NCBI RefSeq assembly: GCF_003568845.1 | Contig: NZ_CP030127.1 | Coordinates: 1,017,501-1,062,500, forward strand | Direction: 5' to 3' | DNA length: 45,000 nucleotides | Origin: Indioceanicola profundi | Lineage (GTDB): Bacteria > Pseudomonadota > Alphaproteobacteria > Azospirillales > Azospirillaceae | Shown: positions 9,912-18,457 of the stretch, piece by piece | How positions within the stretch are numbered: the stretch's first letter is position 1 | Layout of the letters: each line of letters starts with the position of its first letter | Translations under genes and position numbers: made by a program | Notes under the pieces: generated by a model | Databases searched by the model: none | Told to the model about the DNA's origin: nothing | What the model saw: the letters and a program-made list of their open reading frames with translations, nothing else

Positions 9912-10538
9912 CTATTGGCTCTTCCCGATATAGCTCAACAGCGGCGCCCAGTCGGCCTTCAGCTCCTGGGCCCGTTTGCTGGTCAGGTCGAACAGGGTCA
10001 GGCCGGTGGCGGCGAGGTCGGGGTAGACCTGGCTGTCGCGCAGGCGGGTCACCACCGTGTGGCCGACGCCCGACAGGAAGAGGTCCAGCCGCTCCGCCGC
10101 CTTGGTGCGGGGGCGCAGGCGGTTGCCGACCACCGCGACCGGGACCTTGTTCTTCCGGATCGCCTTCAGCTCATCCAGCTTCTTCAAGAACCGCTCCGTC
10201 GCGGCCTCGTCGAAGGCGCCGGGCAAGACGGGGAGCACCACCACGTCGGCCTGACGCACCAGCGCCTCCACATCCTTGCCCTTGAGGGCGGCCGGCGCGT
10301 CGATCACCAGCTTGTCGGTGCCCTTGGGCACTTCTCCAATCTCCTTCGTCCAGTCCAGCCCCTGGATAGGCTTGGCGCTGTCCGGCCGGCGCTCCAGCCA
10401 GCCGAGGGCGGAGCGCTGGCGGTCCACATCCGCCAGCACCGTGCCACCGCCCTGGACGGCCAGCCCGGCAGCGATGTGGGTGGCGATGGTGGTCTTGCCG
10501 ACCCCGCCCTTGATATTACTGACCAATACCGTAAGCAT
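9912..10538 (-). CDS. ParA/McdA-type partition ATPase
   Basis: This 208-residue ATPase has the deviant Walker A box KGGVGKTT (10-17), with the signature Lys10 and the P-loop Lys15. An ADVDRQRSALGW segment stands where most ParAs have DxDPQ, and LVIDAPA follows as Walker B. It is short, with no N-terminal DNA-binding domain, like orphan ParAs that place chromosomes, plasmids or protein-based organelles on the nucleoid. Neither parB nor other replication genes are near. Its ATG follows the CYTH-CHAD stop by seven bases, and the GGGGAC ribosome site overlaps that stop codon, so the two are almost surely cotranslated. Partitioning of a CHAD-bound cargo is an inference. Confidence 0.9.
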   Translation of the reverse strand: MLTVLVSNIKGGVGKTTIATHIAAGLAVQGGGTVLADVDRQRSALGWLERRPDSAKPIQGLDWTKEIGEVPKGTDKLVIDAPAALKGKDVEALVRQADVVVLPVLPGAFDEAATERFLKKLDELKAIRKNKVPVAVVGNRLRPRTKAAERLDLFLSGVGHTVVTRLRDSQVYPDLAATGLTLFDLTSKRAQELKADWAPLLSYIGKSQ

Positions 10539-10545
10539 CCGTCCC

Positions 10546-12096
10546 CTACTCCACCCAGAAAGGACGGGTGCTGGTAAAGGCTTCCCAATCCCGGATCAGG
10601 CGCGGCTCCAGATCATGCAGGCCGCGGGCGTGCCAGCCTCGGACCAAGCCGGCTCCGGCCTCCCAGCCGGCCGGCGCGTCCGCCCCCAGCTCCTCCCGGA
10701 TCGTGCCGACCAGCTTGTCCACCGTGGCGACGTCCTGGAGATGTCCCAGCGTCTCCTGCAACGCCGCCAGCTCGTCGGTGTAGCGCCGCACCGCCTTCTG
10801 GTCGTAGAGGCTGCGGAAGAACTCCGAGGCGTAGCGCAGCTTCTTCAGGCTGATGCGCACCCGGTGCCGCTGTTCGCTGCCGAGCTTGGCGAAACCCTTG
10901 CCGCGCTTCCGGCTCTGCTTGTGGCGCTTGCCCAGCAGCTCGCCGGAAAGGGCCGTGATCGGCTCCAGCAGCCGGGCGGACTTCTCACTGACCGGCTGGT
11001 TGCGCCAGCCGCGCCCGTCCACCCAGGCGCCGACCTTCAGCAGCAGGGCGGTATAGCGGCGGGACAGGATGGCCTCGCGGGCGCCACGGTACCCCTGCTC
11101 CCGGCAGGTGCGCGCGGCCTCCGCCAGGGCGGCCATCTCGCGGTCGCCGGGGAAGGCGGCCTCCACCGGCGCCAGCAGGTCGGACAGGAACACGTCCCAG
11201 TCGCGCGCCGCCCCGAAGGCGGTTGCCAGCCAGCGCACCTCGCCCACCAGATGCTCATACTGCTCGGCCGGAATCAGCGGCTCGAACAGAGCGAGCGCGG
11301 AGCGCAGGCGGCGGAGCGCCACGCGCATCTGGTGGATGCCCTCCGGCTGCTCCCCCGCCAGGGCCACGGCCTCGTTGCTGACCATGTGGTGCATGCAGTG
11401 GCGGACCACGATCTGCAGCACCTCCTCCGCCGTCTGGTCGGGCGAGAGGTCCAGACGTCCGGCCTTGAACCAGCTCGGCCGCTCGTCCAGCGCCAGGGCG
11501 TAGCCGCGCTCCGCCTTGCTCTGGAGTTCCACGCGCAGCGGGGCCGCTTCGTTCAGGGCCAGGGCCAGATCGTAGATCGAGGCCGGGTCGCCGGACTTCA
11601 TCTCCAGCTCCGCCTCGTTCAGCGGCAGGGTGCGCCCTTCCGGCGTCACGACCTCCCCCTGGTCCAGGGCGATCTCGATCTCCGTCCCGTCGGACGGCTT
11701 CGCGATGCGGATGGTCCGCTTCACCTTGGTGGTGAAGAGGGGTTTCAGCTCCGCAGGGTCCAGCGGGCCCAGTTCGGCCAGGACCGACTGGTCGGGAAGG
11801 GCCGCGAGGTCCGGATGCGGGGTGCTGACCGGGCATTCCCATTCGCCCCGCGCCACCACCCCGCCGGTGGCGGTGCCGGGCGATTTCAGGGTCTGCACCA
11901 GGTTGCGGCCGGATTTGCGCACCCGCAGGCTCCAGCCCAGCGCGTGCAGCCGCACGTCCGGCGTGTCGAAATAGGTGCTTTCCAGCGTCTTGACCGGCTG
12001 CTGTTCCGGCACCTGCCCCGGCAGCGGCGCGTCGCGCAGCTTGGAGAAGTCCGCCGGGTCCACTTTCAGCTTCAGTTCGATCTCTTGTCCTGACAT
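10546..12096 (-). CDS. CYTH and CHAD domain protein (polyphosphate-related)
   Basis: This is 516 residues. The CYTH domain (about 1-210) begins with the metal- and triphosphate-binding ExExK motif EIELK (5-9). CYTH proteins are triphosphate tunnel enzymes, often inorganic triphosphatases such as ygiF. The CHAD domain (about 225-505) is an alpha-helical bundle with conserved His/Arg/Lys faces, seen in IHQMRVALRRLRSAL and HRVRISLKKLRYASEFF. CHAD domains are known to bind polyphosphate and to locate to polyphosphate granules. The protein is cytoplasmic, with no signal or membrane segment. It is the first gene of a two-gene unit with the ParA-type ATPase. No ppk gene is in the window. Confidence 0.92.
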   Translation of the reverse strand: MSGQEIELKLKVDPADFSKLRDAPLPGQVPEQQPVKTLESTYFDTPDVRLHALGWSLRVRKSGRNLVQTLKSPGTATGGVVARGEWECPVSTPHPDLAALPDQSVLAELGPLDPAELKPLFTTKVKRTIRIAKPSDGTEIEIALDQGEVVTPEGRTLPLNEAELEMKSGDPASIYDLALALNEAAPLRVELQSKAERGYALALDERPSWFKAGRLDLSPDQTAEEVLQIVVRHCMHHMVSNEAVALAGEQPEGIHQMRVALRRLRSALALFEPLIPAEQYEHLVGEVRWLATAFGAARDWDVFLSDLLAPVEAAFPGDREMAALAEAARTCREQGYRGAREAILSRRYTALLLKVGAWVDGRGWRNQPVSEKSARLLEPITALSGELLGKRHKQSRKRGKGFAKLGSEQRHRVRISLKKLRYASEFFRSLYDQKAVRRYTDELAALQETLGHLQDVATVDKLVGTIREELGADAPAGWEAGAGLVRGWHARGLHDLEPRLIRDWEAFTSTRPFWVE

Positions 12097-12271
12097 TCCA
12101 TTCCCGGCGCGCCCGCAAGCCGCCGCTCCACCGGTTCCGAAAGTCCAACCGATCCGTCTCGAAGGCCTTCAGTGAAAAGACGAATCGACTCGTGAAACTT
12201 TGGTTACAGACACTCCGCCGGGCCTGTCTACCTCACCGGGCAAAAAATTTCGGGCCAGGTGCTTGGCTAAG

Positions 12272-12300
12272 TTGACTAGGCGCCTGTGGCAGGTCACATG
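12272..12300 (+). promoter_or_regulatory. Possible promoter of the Phd/VapC module
   Basis: TTGACT (12272-12277) is followed at 16-17 nt by TCACAT or CACATG, which is a poor -10 box. Between them is a small inverted repeat CCTG-TGG-CAGG (12283-12293), a possible antitoxin operator. The ATG of the antitoxin lies 28 nt further on. Confidence 0.35.
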
Positions 12301-12327
12301 TTCCGTGAGCCATCCGGAGTGCATGCG

Positions 12328-12561
12328 ATGCAGTTCACCGTCCACGCTGCCAAGACCCACCTGTCCAAGCTGATCGACGCCGCCCTGGCAGGGGAGGAGG
12401 TGGTCATCGCCAAGGGCTCGAAGCCGGCCGTGAAGCTCGTCCCGATCCCCGAGCAGCATTTCCAGATTGGTTTGCTGAAGGGGAGCCTCGCCGGGCCGGA
12501 ACCGGACCTGCTGGCGCCGATGCCGGATGATGAGCTGGAGCTTTGGGAGGGCGGCCGGTGA
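12328..12561 (+). CDS. Type II antitoxin, Phd/YefM family
   Basis: This encodes 77 residues from the ATG at 12328, eight bases after GGAG. The frame stays open upstream to 12286, but the Phd fold starts at MQFTVHAAKTHLSKLI. The N-terminal half fits the Phd/YefM DNA-binding fold (strand, helix, then EEVVIAKGSKPAVKLVPI). The acidic tail (DDELELWEGG) is the likely toxin-binding part. The stop overlaps the start of the PIN toxin gene by GTGA. It would neutralise the toxin and repress its own promoter. Confidence 0.88.
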   Translation: MQFTVHAAKTHLSKLIDAALAGEEVVIAKGSKPAVKLVPIPEQHFQIGLLKGSLAGPEPDLLAPMPDDELELWEGGR

Positions 12562-12941
12562 CGGCCGTGCTGCTCGATACCCATGCCTGGGTGTGGAGCC
12601 TGCGGGATGATGTGCGCCTGTCACAAGCCGCCCGGACGGCGATCGAGAATGCGCGCCGCGTCCTGGTCAGCCCGATCAGCTTCTTCGAAATCGGCCAGAA
12701 GGCCCGTCTCGGCAAATGGCCGGAGATGGAGCCCTTCGCGGCACAGCTCCCCTCCATCCTGGACCGTCAGGGCGGGGCCGCGACGCCGCTCGATCCCGCC
12801 ATCTGCCTGGAGGCGAGCCTTATGGACTGGAGTCATCGCGACCCCTTCGACCGATTGATCGCGGCGACGGCCCTGCACTTGCGCGTGCCCCTGATCTCCG
12901 CCGACGCGGTTTTCGACGAGATTGCCCAGCGGGTGTGGTGA
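12558..12941 (+). CDS. vapC: PIN-domain toxin, VapC family
   Basis: This encodes 127 residues from the GTG at 12558, seven bases after GGGAGG. That start overlaps the antitoxin stop, the usual layout of such modules. The acidic PIN residues are visible: Asp7 in LLDTHAW, Glu44 in SFFEIG, Asp95 in HRDPFDRL and Asp116 in SADAVFD. PIN toxins are metal-dependent RNases that cut tRNA or rRNA. The pairing with a Phd-type antitoxin rather than a classic VapB is common. The gene ends four bases from the converging methyltransferase gene. Confidence 0.9.
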   Translation: MTAVLLDTHAWVWSLRDDVRLSQAARTAIENARRVLVSPISFFEIGQKARLGKWPEMEPFAAQLPSILDRQGGAATPLDPAICLEASLMDWSHRDPFDRLIAATALHLRVPLISADAVFDEIAQRVW

Positions 12942-12945
12942 CCCC

Positions 12946-14013
12946 TCACCCCGGCTTCCGGAACGCCATCACCTTGCTCATGAAGGGCAGGTCCGGCGCG
13001 CCGAGCGGTTCCAGCCCGTGACGGGTGAAGAGCGGCCGCAGATCCTGGCGGATGTAGTCGGCATAATAGGGCTCATGGAAGGCCACCGGGAACAGCCGGA
13101 GAAGCGCATCGAATTTCGGCCTGTCGCCGGTCTGCAAGCTGTCCTCGAACACCAGCAGCCCGCCCGGCTTCAGCACCCGCGCCATCTCCTCCGCCGCCGC
13201 GGCGCGCACCTTCCGCGGCAGTTCGTGGAACAGGTAGATGCTGGTGACCACGTCGAAGCTGGCGTCCGGGAACGGCATCGCCTCCGCCGGGGCCTGCACG
13301 GCGCGGGCGCTGCTCCAGGCGGAGAGTCGGCGCATCGCCTCCGCCAGATAGGGGCGGGACAGGTCCAGGGCCGTCACGTCCAGGCGCGGATAGTTGTGCT
13401 TCACCGCCGCCAGGAAGCGGCCCGTCCCCGCCGCCACGTCCAGAAGCTTCGCACCCCGCACAGGGCGGGTGCGGAAATGCTCCGCGATCGGCACCAGCAC
13501 GCGGCGGCGCATGGCATCCGCCCCGCCGCCGAACAGCACCTCCACCTGATGGTCGTAGAGCCGGGCCGATTCCTCGGTCAGGTATCCGCCGGTCTGGTAG
13601 TGGAAGTTCTGGCGGTAATAGCGCGGCAGCCGCTCGCTGCCGGGGACGGGCTGCTTGAACACCTCCCCGCCGACCTTCCCCTCGCGGCGCTGCTGCACCC
13701 GGGGCAGGTCCTGGAAGAAGGCGCGGGCATTGGCCAGCACCCGCCGCGGGTCGGGCAGAATATCATCGGGCGGCAGATAGACGCCGGCCTCCATATTGCG
13801 CCAGTCCTGTTCCAGCAGCGCCCTGAGTTCGGCCAGCACGTCCGATGTCGAGGGATAGGATCCGGGCGGGCGGTCCGCCGGGTCCACCGTGGGGCCGGCC
13901 ATGCGGGCGGCCAGCGCATACTGGCCGAAATACCATCCGACCCGCGCCGCCTGGCTCGCCACGAAGGCCAGCCGCTCCGCGGCCCTGTTGCCGGTTCCGA
14001 GTTCCGCGCCCAT
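12946..14013 (-). CDS. Class I SAM-dependent methyltransferase, 355 aa
   Basis: The C-terminal half (about 185-300) is a Rossmann methyltransferase of the type 11/UbiE-like kind: motif I LLDVAAGTGRF (190-200), ALDLSRPYL after strand 2, FDVVTSIYLFHEL, and a VLKPGGLLVFEDS post-I segment. The first 150 residues are helical and charged, without a domain I recognise. GGAGG lies five bases before the ATG. The substrate is unknown. Similar long proteins are annotated simply as methyltransferases. The gene stands alone, divergent from pgk. Confidence 0.85.
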   Translation of the reverse strand: MGAELGTGNRAAERLAFVASQAARVGWYFGQYALAARMAGPTVDPADRPPGSYPSTSDVLAELRALLEQDWRNMEAGVYLPPDDILPDPRRVLANARAFFQDLPRVQQRREGKVGGEVFKQPVPGSERLPRYYRQNFHYQTGGYLTEESARLYDHQVEVLFGGGADAMRRRVLVPIAEHFRTRPVRGAKLLDVAAGTGRFLAAVKHNYPRLDVTALDLSRPYLAEAMRRLSAWSSARAVQAPAEAMPFPDASFDVVTSIYLFHELPRKVRAAAAEEMARVLKPGGLLVFEDSLQTGDRPKFDALLRLFPVAFHEPYYADYIRQDLRPLFTRHGLEPLGAPDLPFMSKVMAFRKPG

Positions 14014-14204
14014 TCCAACCTCCGCCGAAGTGCCTCCTTCATGCTGGTTCCGTTGCGCGCCGAATCAAGGGTTAATCCTTGCGTTCATGCGACCCTGTGT
14101 CAGACCGGCGGCGGTTGAAACCACCCCACCCATGTGCTTGTCTCGCCGTTGAGAATGAAGCCGCGGGAGCTGCCGCGGCCAACAAACCTGCGGGGAAACC
14201 GACC

Positions 14205-15404
14205 ATGCGCTTCCACACCCTCGACGATATCGACGTCTCCGACAAGACGGTGCTTGTGCGGGCCGACCTGAACGTACCGGTGCAGGACGGTCAGGTGTCG
14301 GACACCACCCGCATCGACCGTCTGGTGCCGACGCTGAAGGAGCTGTCGGCCAAGGGTGCGAAGGTCGTGGTGATGTCCCACTTCGGCCGTCCGAAGGGCG
14401 GGCCGGAGGAGAAGTATTCGCTGCGCCAGATCATCCCGGCCATGGAGAAGTCGCTGGGCACCAGCATCGCCTTCGCCCAGGACTGCGTCGGGGAGGCCGC
14501 CAAGGTGGCTGTGGAGACACTGAAGCCCGGCGGCGTGCTGGTGCTGGAGAACACCCGCTTCCACAAGGGGGAGGAGAAGAACGACCCCGAGCTGGCGAAA
14601 CAGTTGGCCGAGCTGGGCGACATCTATGTCAACGACGCCTTCTCCGCGGCGCACCGTGCCCATGCCAGCACGGAGGGAATCGCCCGCCTGCTGCCCTCCG
14701 CCGCCGGTCGGCTGATGCAGGCGGAGCTGGAGGCGCTGGGCAAGGCGCTGGCCAGTCCGGAACGGCCGGTGGCGGCCGTGGTCGGCGGTGCGAAGATCTC
14801 CACCAAGCTGGACCTGCTGCTGAACATGGTCACCAAGGTGGACATGCTGGTGCTTGGCGGCGGCATGGCGAACACCTTCCTCTACGCACAGGGCCGCCCG
14901 ACCGGCAAGTCGCTGGCGGAGAAGGACATGGCCGATCAGGCCCGTGCCATCATGGAAAAGGCGAAGTCCAGCGGCTGCGAGATCCTGCTGCCCACGGACG
15001 GCGCCATGGCCAAGGAGTTCAAGGCCAACGCCCCGCACCGCACCGTCCCCGTCGACCAGATCGCCGAGGATGAGATGATGCTGGATGTGGGCCCCTCCAC
15101 GGTGGAGTTCGTGGGGCTGAAACTCCAGGGCGCCAAGACGGTGGTCTGGAACGGCCCCATGGGCGCCTTCGAGATCAAGCCGTTCGACAGCGGCACCAAC
15201 GCCGTGGCCGGGCTGGTGGCGGAGCGGACCGGCGAAGGCCGCATCCTGTCCGTGGCCGGCGGCGGCGATACGGTGGCGGCGCTGGAGCAGGCCGGCGTGG
15301 CGGATCGCTTCAGCTATGTCTCCACCGCCGGCGGCGCTTTCCTGGAGTGGCTGGAAGGCAAGGAGCTGCCGGGCGTGAAGGCGCTGGAAGACGCCGCGAA
15401 ATAA
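14205..15404 (+). CDS. pgk: Phosphoglycerate kinase
   Basis: This 399-residue enzyme catalyses 1,3-bisphosphoglycerate + ADP to 3-phosphoglycerate + ATP in glycolysis and, in reverse, in gluconeogenesis or carbon fixation (EC 2.7.2.3). The family start [11 protein letters not shown] is intact, as are [22 protein letters not shown], the GGGMANTF segment and the C-terminal nucleotide loop SVAGGGDT followed by [13 protein letters not shown]. The ATG at 14205 has GGGGA upstream. The longer open frame has no support. The usual neighbours gap and fba are not here. The gene ends four bases from the converging sulfatase-like gene. Confidence 0.97.
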   Translation: MRFHTLDDIDVSDKTVLVRADLNVPVQDGQVSDTTRIDRLVPTLKELSAKGAKVVVMSHFGRPKGGPEEKYSLRQIIPAMEKSLGTSIAFAQDCVGEAAKVAVETLKPGGVLVLENTRFHKGEEKNDPELAKQLAELGDIYVNDAFSAAHRAHASTEGIARLLPSAAGRLMQAELEALGKALASPERPVAAVVGGAKISTKLDLLLNMVTKVDMLVLGGGMANTFLYAQGRPTGKSLAEKDMADQARAIMEKAKSSGCEILLPTDGAMAKEFKANAPHRTVPVDQIAEDEMMLDVGPSTVEFVGLKLQGAKTVVWNGPMGAFEIKPFDSGTNAVAGLVAERTGEGRILSVAGGGDTVAALEQAGVADRFSYVSTAGGAFLEWLEGKELPGVKALEDAAK

Positions 15405-15408
15405 GCGG

Positions 15409-17076
15409 TCACGCCGCCTTCCCTTCCGGGCTGAAGGCGTCCAGGAACCGCTCCAGGATGCCTTCCAGCCCGAAGAGGGGCGGCTCCGCTTCCGGCACCA
15501 CGCCCGGCTGGAAGCCCCAGGCGCGGAACGGCGCCAGCACCGCCCTGTCCCGGCTGAACACATGCGCCGGAACGGCGTGGCCGCGGTCCTCCGCGATCCA
15601 GGTCAGCGCCGGGTGGTCGCCCAGCACGATCACCAGCGCACCATCCCCCACCGCCCGCACCAGCCAGTCCGACACTGCGCGCAGGCTGTAATCCAGGCTG
15701 GCGGCATAGCCTTCCGCCATGCGGCCATAATCCGGCGGCGGCACAGGACCGGCATAGGCGCTGCCATCCGCCATGCCGCCACGGTCCCGCACCTCCAGCC
15801 AGGGCGGGTTCGGCGTCCAGGGGGCATGGCTGCTGGTCAGCACGACCTCCAGATAGACGGGCCGGCCGCCGCCGCGGAGCCCCATCTCCTCCACCGAGGC
15901 CAACAGCGCCTGATCGGGCACGGCGGACCAGCCGAAGGCGGGACCGCTATAGGGGAAATCCACCCTTCGCACCACCTGGTCGAAGCCCCACAGCAGCCCT
16001 TCGGGCCAGGGGCTGCCAAGGCCCGGCATGGCGGCCACCGTGCGCCAGCCGGCGCGGGCGAAGGCGTGGACCAGACCGCTGCGCCCGCTGGCCAGCACCA
16101 TGGCCTGCACCGGCACCTGGGGCTGGCGGATGCCGGCCCGGAAGGTGCCATGGGCCAGCCAGCTCCGCCCGCCCACGACCGGACTGTCCAGAACGCCGCT
16201 GACGGCATGGAAGCCTGCCGCCTGGAGCTCCCCCTCCATCCGGGCCAGCCTTTCGCGGACCTGGACATGGCGCGGATCGGTCAAAGCGGAGAGGCCATAG
16301 CTTTCCACCCAGACCACGATCACGTCCCGCCCCCGCAAAGCGGCCAGCAGCCGCCCGTCCGGGATGGCCCCCACGGGATCGCGCGCCAGCGCCTCCGCCC
16401 CCTGTCGGCGCAACGCGGCCGCCTCCCCCATGCGGCCGGCAAGGTCCCGGCCCAGCGCCAGAACCGTCCGTTCGGAGGGCTGGAGGGGCCGCCACCCCGC
16501 CCCGGCGGCAAGGGCGATCCCCTGCCCGGCCAGCGCCAGCACCAGAAACCCGGCGAAGACCCGGCGTCCCGCCGGACGCTCCAGCCCTTTCAGACCCGAT
16601 CCGAGCAGGAACCGGACGGCCACCGCCGCGACCACCAGTGCCGCCCCAAGCCCCACGCCCGGCAGCGGTGCCGACAGGTTGGCCGTCATGACCTCCGCCA
16701 GGGCCGGCAGCAGCATCAGGTCATAACCGGGTTCGAAGGCCCGGCCGGCGAAGGCGCGGGCGGACAGGTCGGCCAGCCGGATCAGAAGGATGGTCAGCAG
16801 CAGCGCGGTCAGAAGCCAGATCGTTCCGGCCCCGGCCCGCCAGCCCCGGCGCGCCGCCAGGGACGCCGCCCCGAACAAAGCGGCAAGCTCCAGGCTGAGG
16901 CCCAGATGCGCCGGCCCGAACACTGCCCCCGGGTCCGCCGGCAGGCCCACGATCAGCCCAAGCAGCAGCAGGCTGGGAACAGGGGCCGCATACCGACCCG
17001 CAGCCCGCAGGCGGCCGGCTGCATTGCCGCGGAGGAGGAAATGGAACGACATCCGCAGCAAAGTAGAACGGATCAT
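15409..17076 (-). CDS. Membrane sulfatase-like / phosphotransferase protein
   Basis: This encodes about 555 residues from the ATG at 17076; an ATG at 17052 is also possible and neither has a strong ribosome site. The first 200 residues hold about five hydrophobic segments. A periplasmic domain of the alkaline phosphatase/sulfatase superfamily follows, seen in IVVWVESYG, a GGRSWLAHGTF segment near the expected nucleophile and VIVLGDHPAL for metal binding. The plan resembles LTA-synthase-like or phosphoglycerol and phosphoethanolamine transferases that modify surface glycans or lipids. Substrate unknown. The gene diverges from the MgtC-type gene with 51 bases between them. Confidence 0.75.
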   Translation of the reverse strand: MIRSTLLRMSFHFLLRGNAAGRLRAAGRYAAPVPSLLLLGLIVGLPADPGAVFGPAHLGLSLELAALFGAASLAARRGWRAGAGTIWLLTALLLTILLIRLADLSARAFAGRAFEPGYDLMLLPALAEVMTANLSAPLPGVGLGAALVVAAVAVRFLLGSGLKGLERPAGRRVFAGFLVLALAGQGIALAAGAGWRPLQPSERTVLALGRDLAGRMGEAAALRRQGAEALARDPVGAIPDGRLLAALRGRDVIVVWVESYGLSALTDPRHVQVRERLARMEGELQAAGFHAVSGVLDSPVVGGRSWLAHGTFRAGIRQPQVPVQAMVLASGRSGLVHAFARAGWRTVAAMPGLGSPWPEGLLWGFDQVVRRVDFPYSGPAFGWSAVPDQALLASVEEMGLRGGGRPVYLEVVLTSSHAPWTPNPPWLEVRDRGGMADGSAYAGPVPPPDYGRMAEGYAASLDYSLRAVSDWLVRAVGDGALVIVLGDHPALTWIAEDRGHAVPAHVFSRDRAVLAPFRAWGFQPGVVPEAEPPLFGLEGILERFLDAFSPEGKAA

Positions 17077-17127
17077 GCCTTCCGGCCAGCCGTTCCCCCT
17101 TGGATTCGCGCGGATCGGGAGAACGCG

Positions 17128-17640
17128 ATGCCGATGGGAGAGCTCGGGATGCTGCCCTGGCAGGAGGTGGCCGTCCGGCTGGCCGCCGCAATGTTCGCAG
17201 GATTGCTGCTGGGCCTCGACCGGGAGATGCACGGCAAGGCGGCCGGCCTACGCACCCACACGCTCGCCGCCCTGTCCTCCGCCGCGCTCACCATGGTGGC
17301 CTTCGAAATCTACTGGTCCATCCTGGCCCGCGAGGGCGGAGCCGGGGAAAGCGACCCCAACCGCGTCATCCAGGGCATAGCCCAGGCACTGGGACTGGTG
17401 GCGGCGGGCGTCGTGATCCAGGGGCGCGGCAACCGGGTGCGCAACCTGACCACGGCTACGACCCTGTGGATGGCCGCCACGCTGGGCATCGCCTGCGGGG
17501 CCGGCTACTACGTGATCGCAGGGCTCACGGCCGTGGCGACCCTGCTGGTGCTGATCGTGATCGGCGGGATCGAGCGCCGCTGGTTCAAGGATGCCGGCGG
17601 GGATGAGCCCGAGGAGGATCGGCGACCCCCTCAGCCGTAG
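17128..17640 (+). CDS. MgtC/SapB family membrane protein
   Basis: This encodes 170 residues from the ATG at 17128 with GGGAG seven bases upstream. Four to five membrane helices are visible. The family core is LLLGLDREMHGKAAGLRTH near residue 25, followed by an ALGLVAAGVVIQ segment and a TTATTLWMAATLGIACGAG stretch. MgtC/SapB proteins are inner-membrane proteins tied to low-magnesium and acid survival and, in pathogens, to control of ATP synthase. The C-terminal tail is hydrophilic and short, without the extra domain of classic MgtC, so this is the SapB-like form. The end overlaps the converging peptidase gene by ten bases. Confidence 0.88.
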   Translation: MPMGELGMLPWQEVAVRLAAAMFAGLLLGLDREMHGKAAGLRTHTLAALSSAALTMVAFEIYWSILAREGGAGESDPNRVIQGIAQALGLVAAGVVIQGRGNRVRNLTTATTLWMAATLGIACGAGYYVIAGLTAVATLLVLIVIGGIERRWFKDAGGDEPEEDRRPPQP

Positions 17641-18395
17641 CGGTGCAGCCGGGCGCCGTTGGTCTTCAGCCAGGCGCGCGGCCCCTCCACATCCGCCGTG
17701 AGCTTGGCGCACAGCGCCCAGAAGCGGGCGGAGTGGTTCATCTCCTTCAGGTGCGCCACCTCATGCGCCACCACGTAATCGAACACGGCTTCGGGCGTGA
17801 AGATCAGCCGCCAGGAATAGCTGAGCCGGCCGGTGGCGGAGCAGCTTCCCCAGCGGGACCGGGTGTCCCGCACCGTGACCGCGGCCACCTTGGCACCGAT
17901 CATGGCCGCCTTCTCCCGCGAGCGCTGGCCCAGCAGGCGCTTGGCCTGCGTCTTCAGGAATTCCTCCACCCGCCGTTCCAGGAACTCCTTCTCCCCGCCG
18001 ACCTGGATTTCCCAGCGGCCATCCTCGCCACGGGCGACGCGCGCCCCGCCGCGGCGGGAGGGATCGTGGCGGATGGTGTGGGCGACACCGAGCACCGGCA
18101 CCACCGCCCCGTCATGGAAGGGGCTGCGGGCGGGAATGGCGGCCAGCCGCTGATGCACCCAGTCCAGGTGGCGGCCGACGAAGCGTGTTACCTCCGCATC
18201 GGTGATGCCGGCCGGCACCACCACCTGCACCAGCTCCCGCGCCGGATCGACGCGCAGGCTCATCCGCCGGGCGCGGGTGGAGGCCTTGACCTCCACAGGC
18301 ACGGGAACGTCGGCGATGGTCAGGGAACGCACGCCGCCCACCGGCGGCGATGCTGGCCGGCGTTCGGGCTTGCGGAGCAGGAAGGCGGGAAGCAT
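17631..18395 (-). CDS. DUF45 / YgjP-type zinc metallopeptidase
   Basis: This 254-residue protein has the zinc motif HEVAH (211-215) and a third ligand region, MNHSARFW. The family hallmark RWGSCS lies at 181-186. YgjP/DUF45 proteins are cytoplasmic metalloprotease-like proteins often found near restriction or DNA-damage genes; their substrates are not established. The N-terminal 30 residues are basic and proline-rich. No clear ribosome site precedes the ATG. The gene follows the SDR gene on the same strand with a 62-base gap. Confidence 0.88.
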   Translation of the reverse strand: MLPAFLLRKPERRPASPPVGGVRSLTIADVPVPVEVKASTRARRMSLRVDPARELVQVVVPAGITDAEVTRFVGRHLDWVHQRLAAIPARSPFHDGAVVPVLGVAHTIRHDPSRRGGARVARGEDGRWEIQVGGEKEFLERRVEEFLKTQAKRLLGQRSREKAAMIGAKVAAVTVRDTRSRWGSCSATGRLSYSWRLIFTPEAVFDYVVAHEVAHLKEMNHSARFWALCAKLTADVEGPRAWLKTNGARLHRYG

Positions 18396-18457
18396 GCGGG
18401 TCCGGCGAAACGGGAACTGGCCGGGAGATTACCCCAGCCAGCAGCCCCGCGGGTAGA

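Noticed and set aside
10276-12093. 605-residue plus-strand frame
   Set aside because: Shadow of the CYTH-CHAD and ParA genes on the opposite strand.
14100-15563. 487-residue minus-strand frame
   Set aside because: Shadow of pgk.
15562-17640. 692-residue plus-strand frame
   Set aside because: Only its last 170 residues, from 17128, are a real MgtC-type protein; the rest mirrors the sulfatase-like gene.
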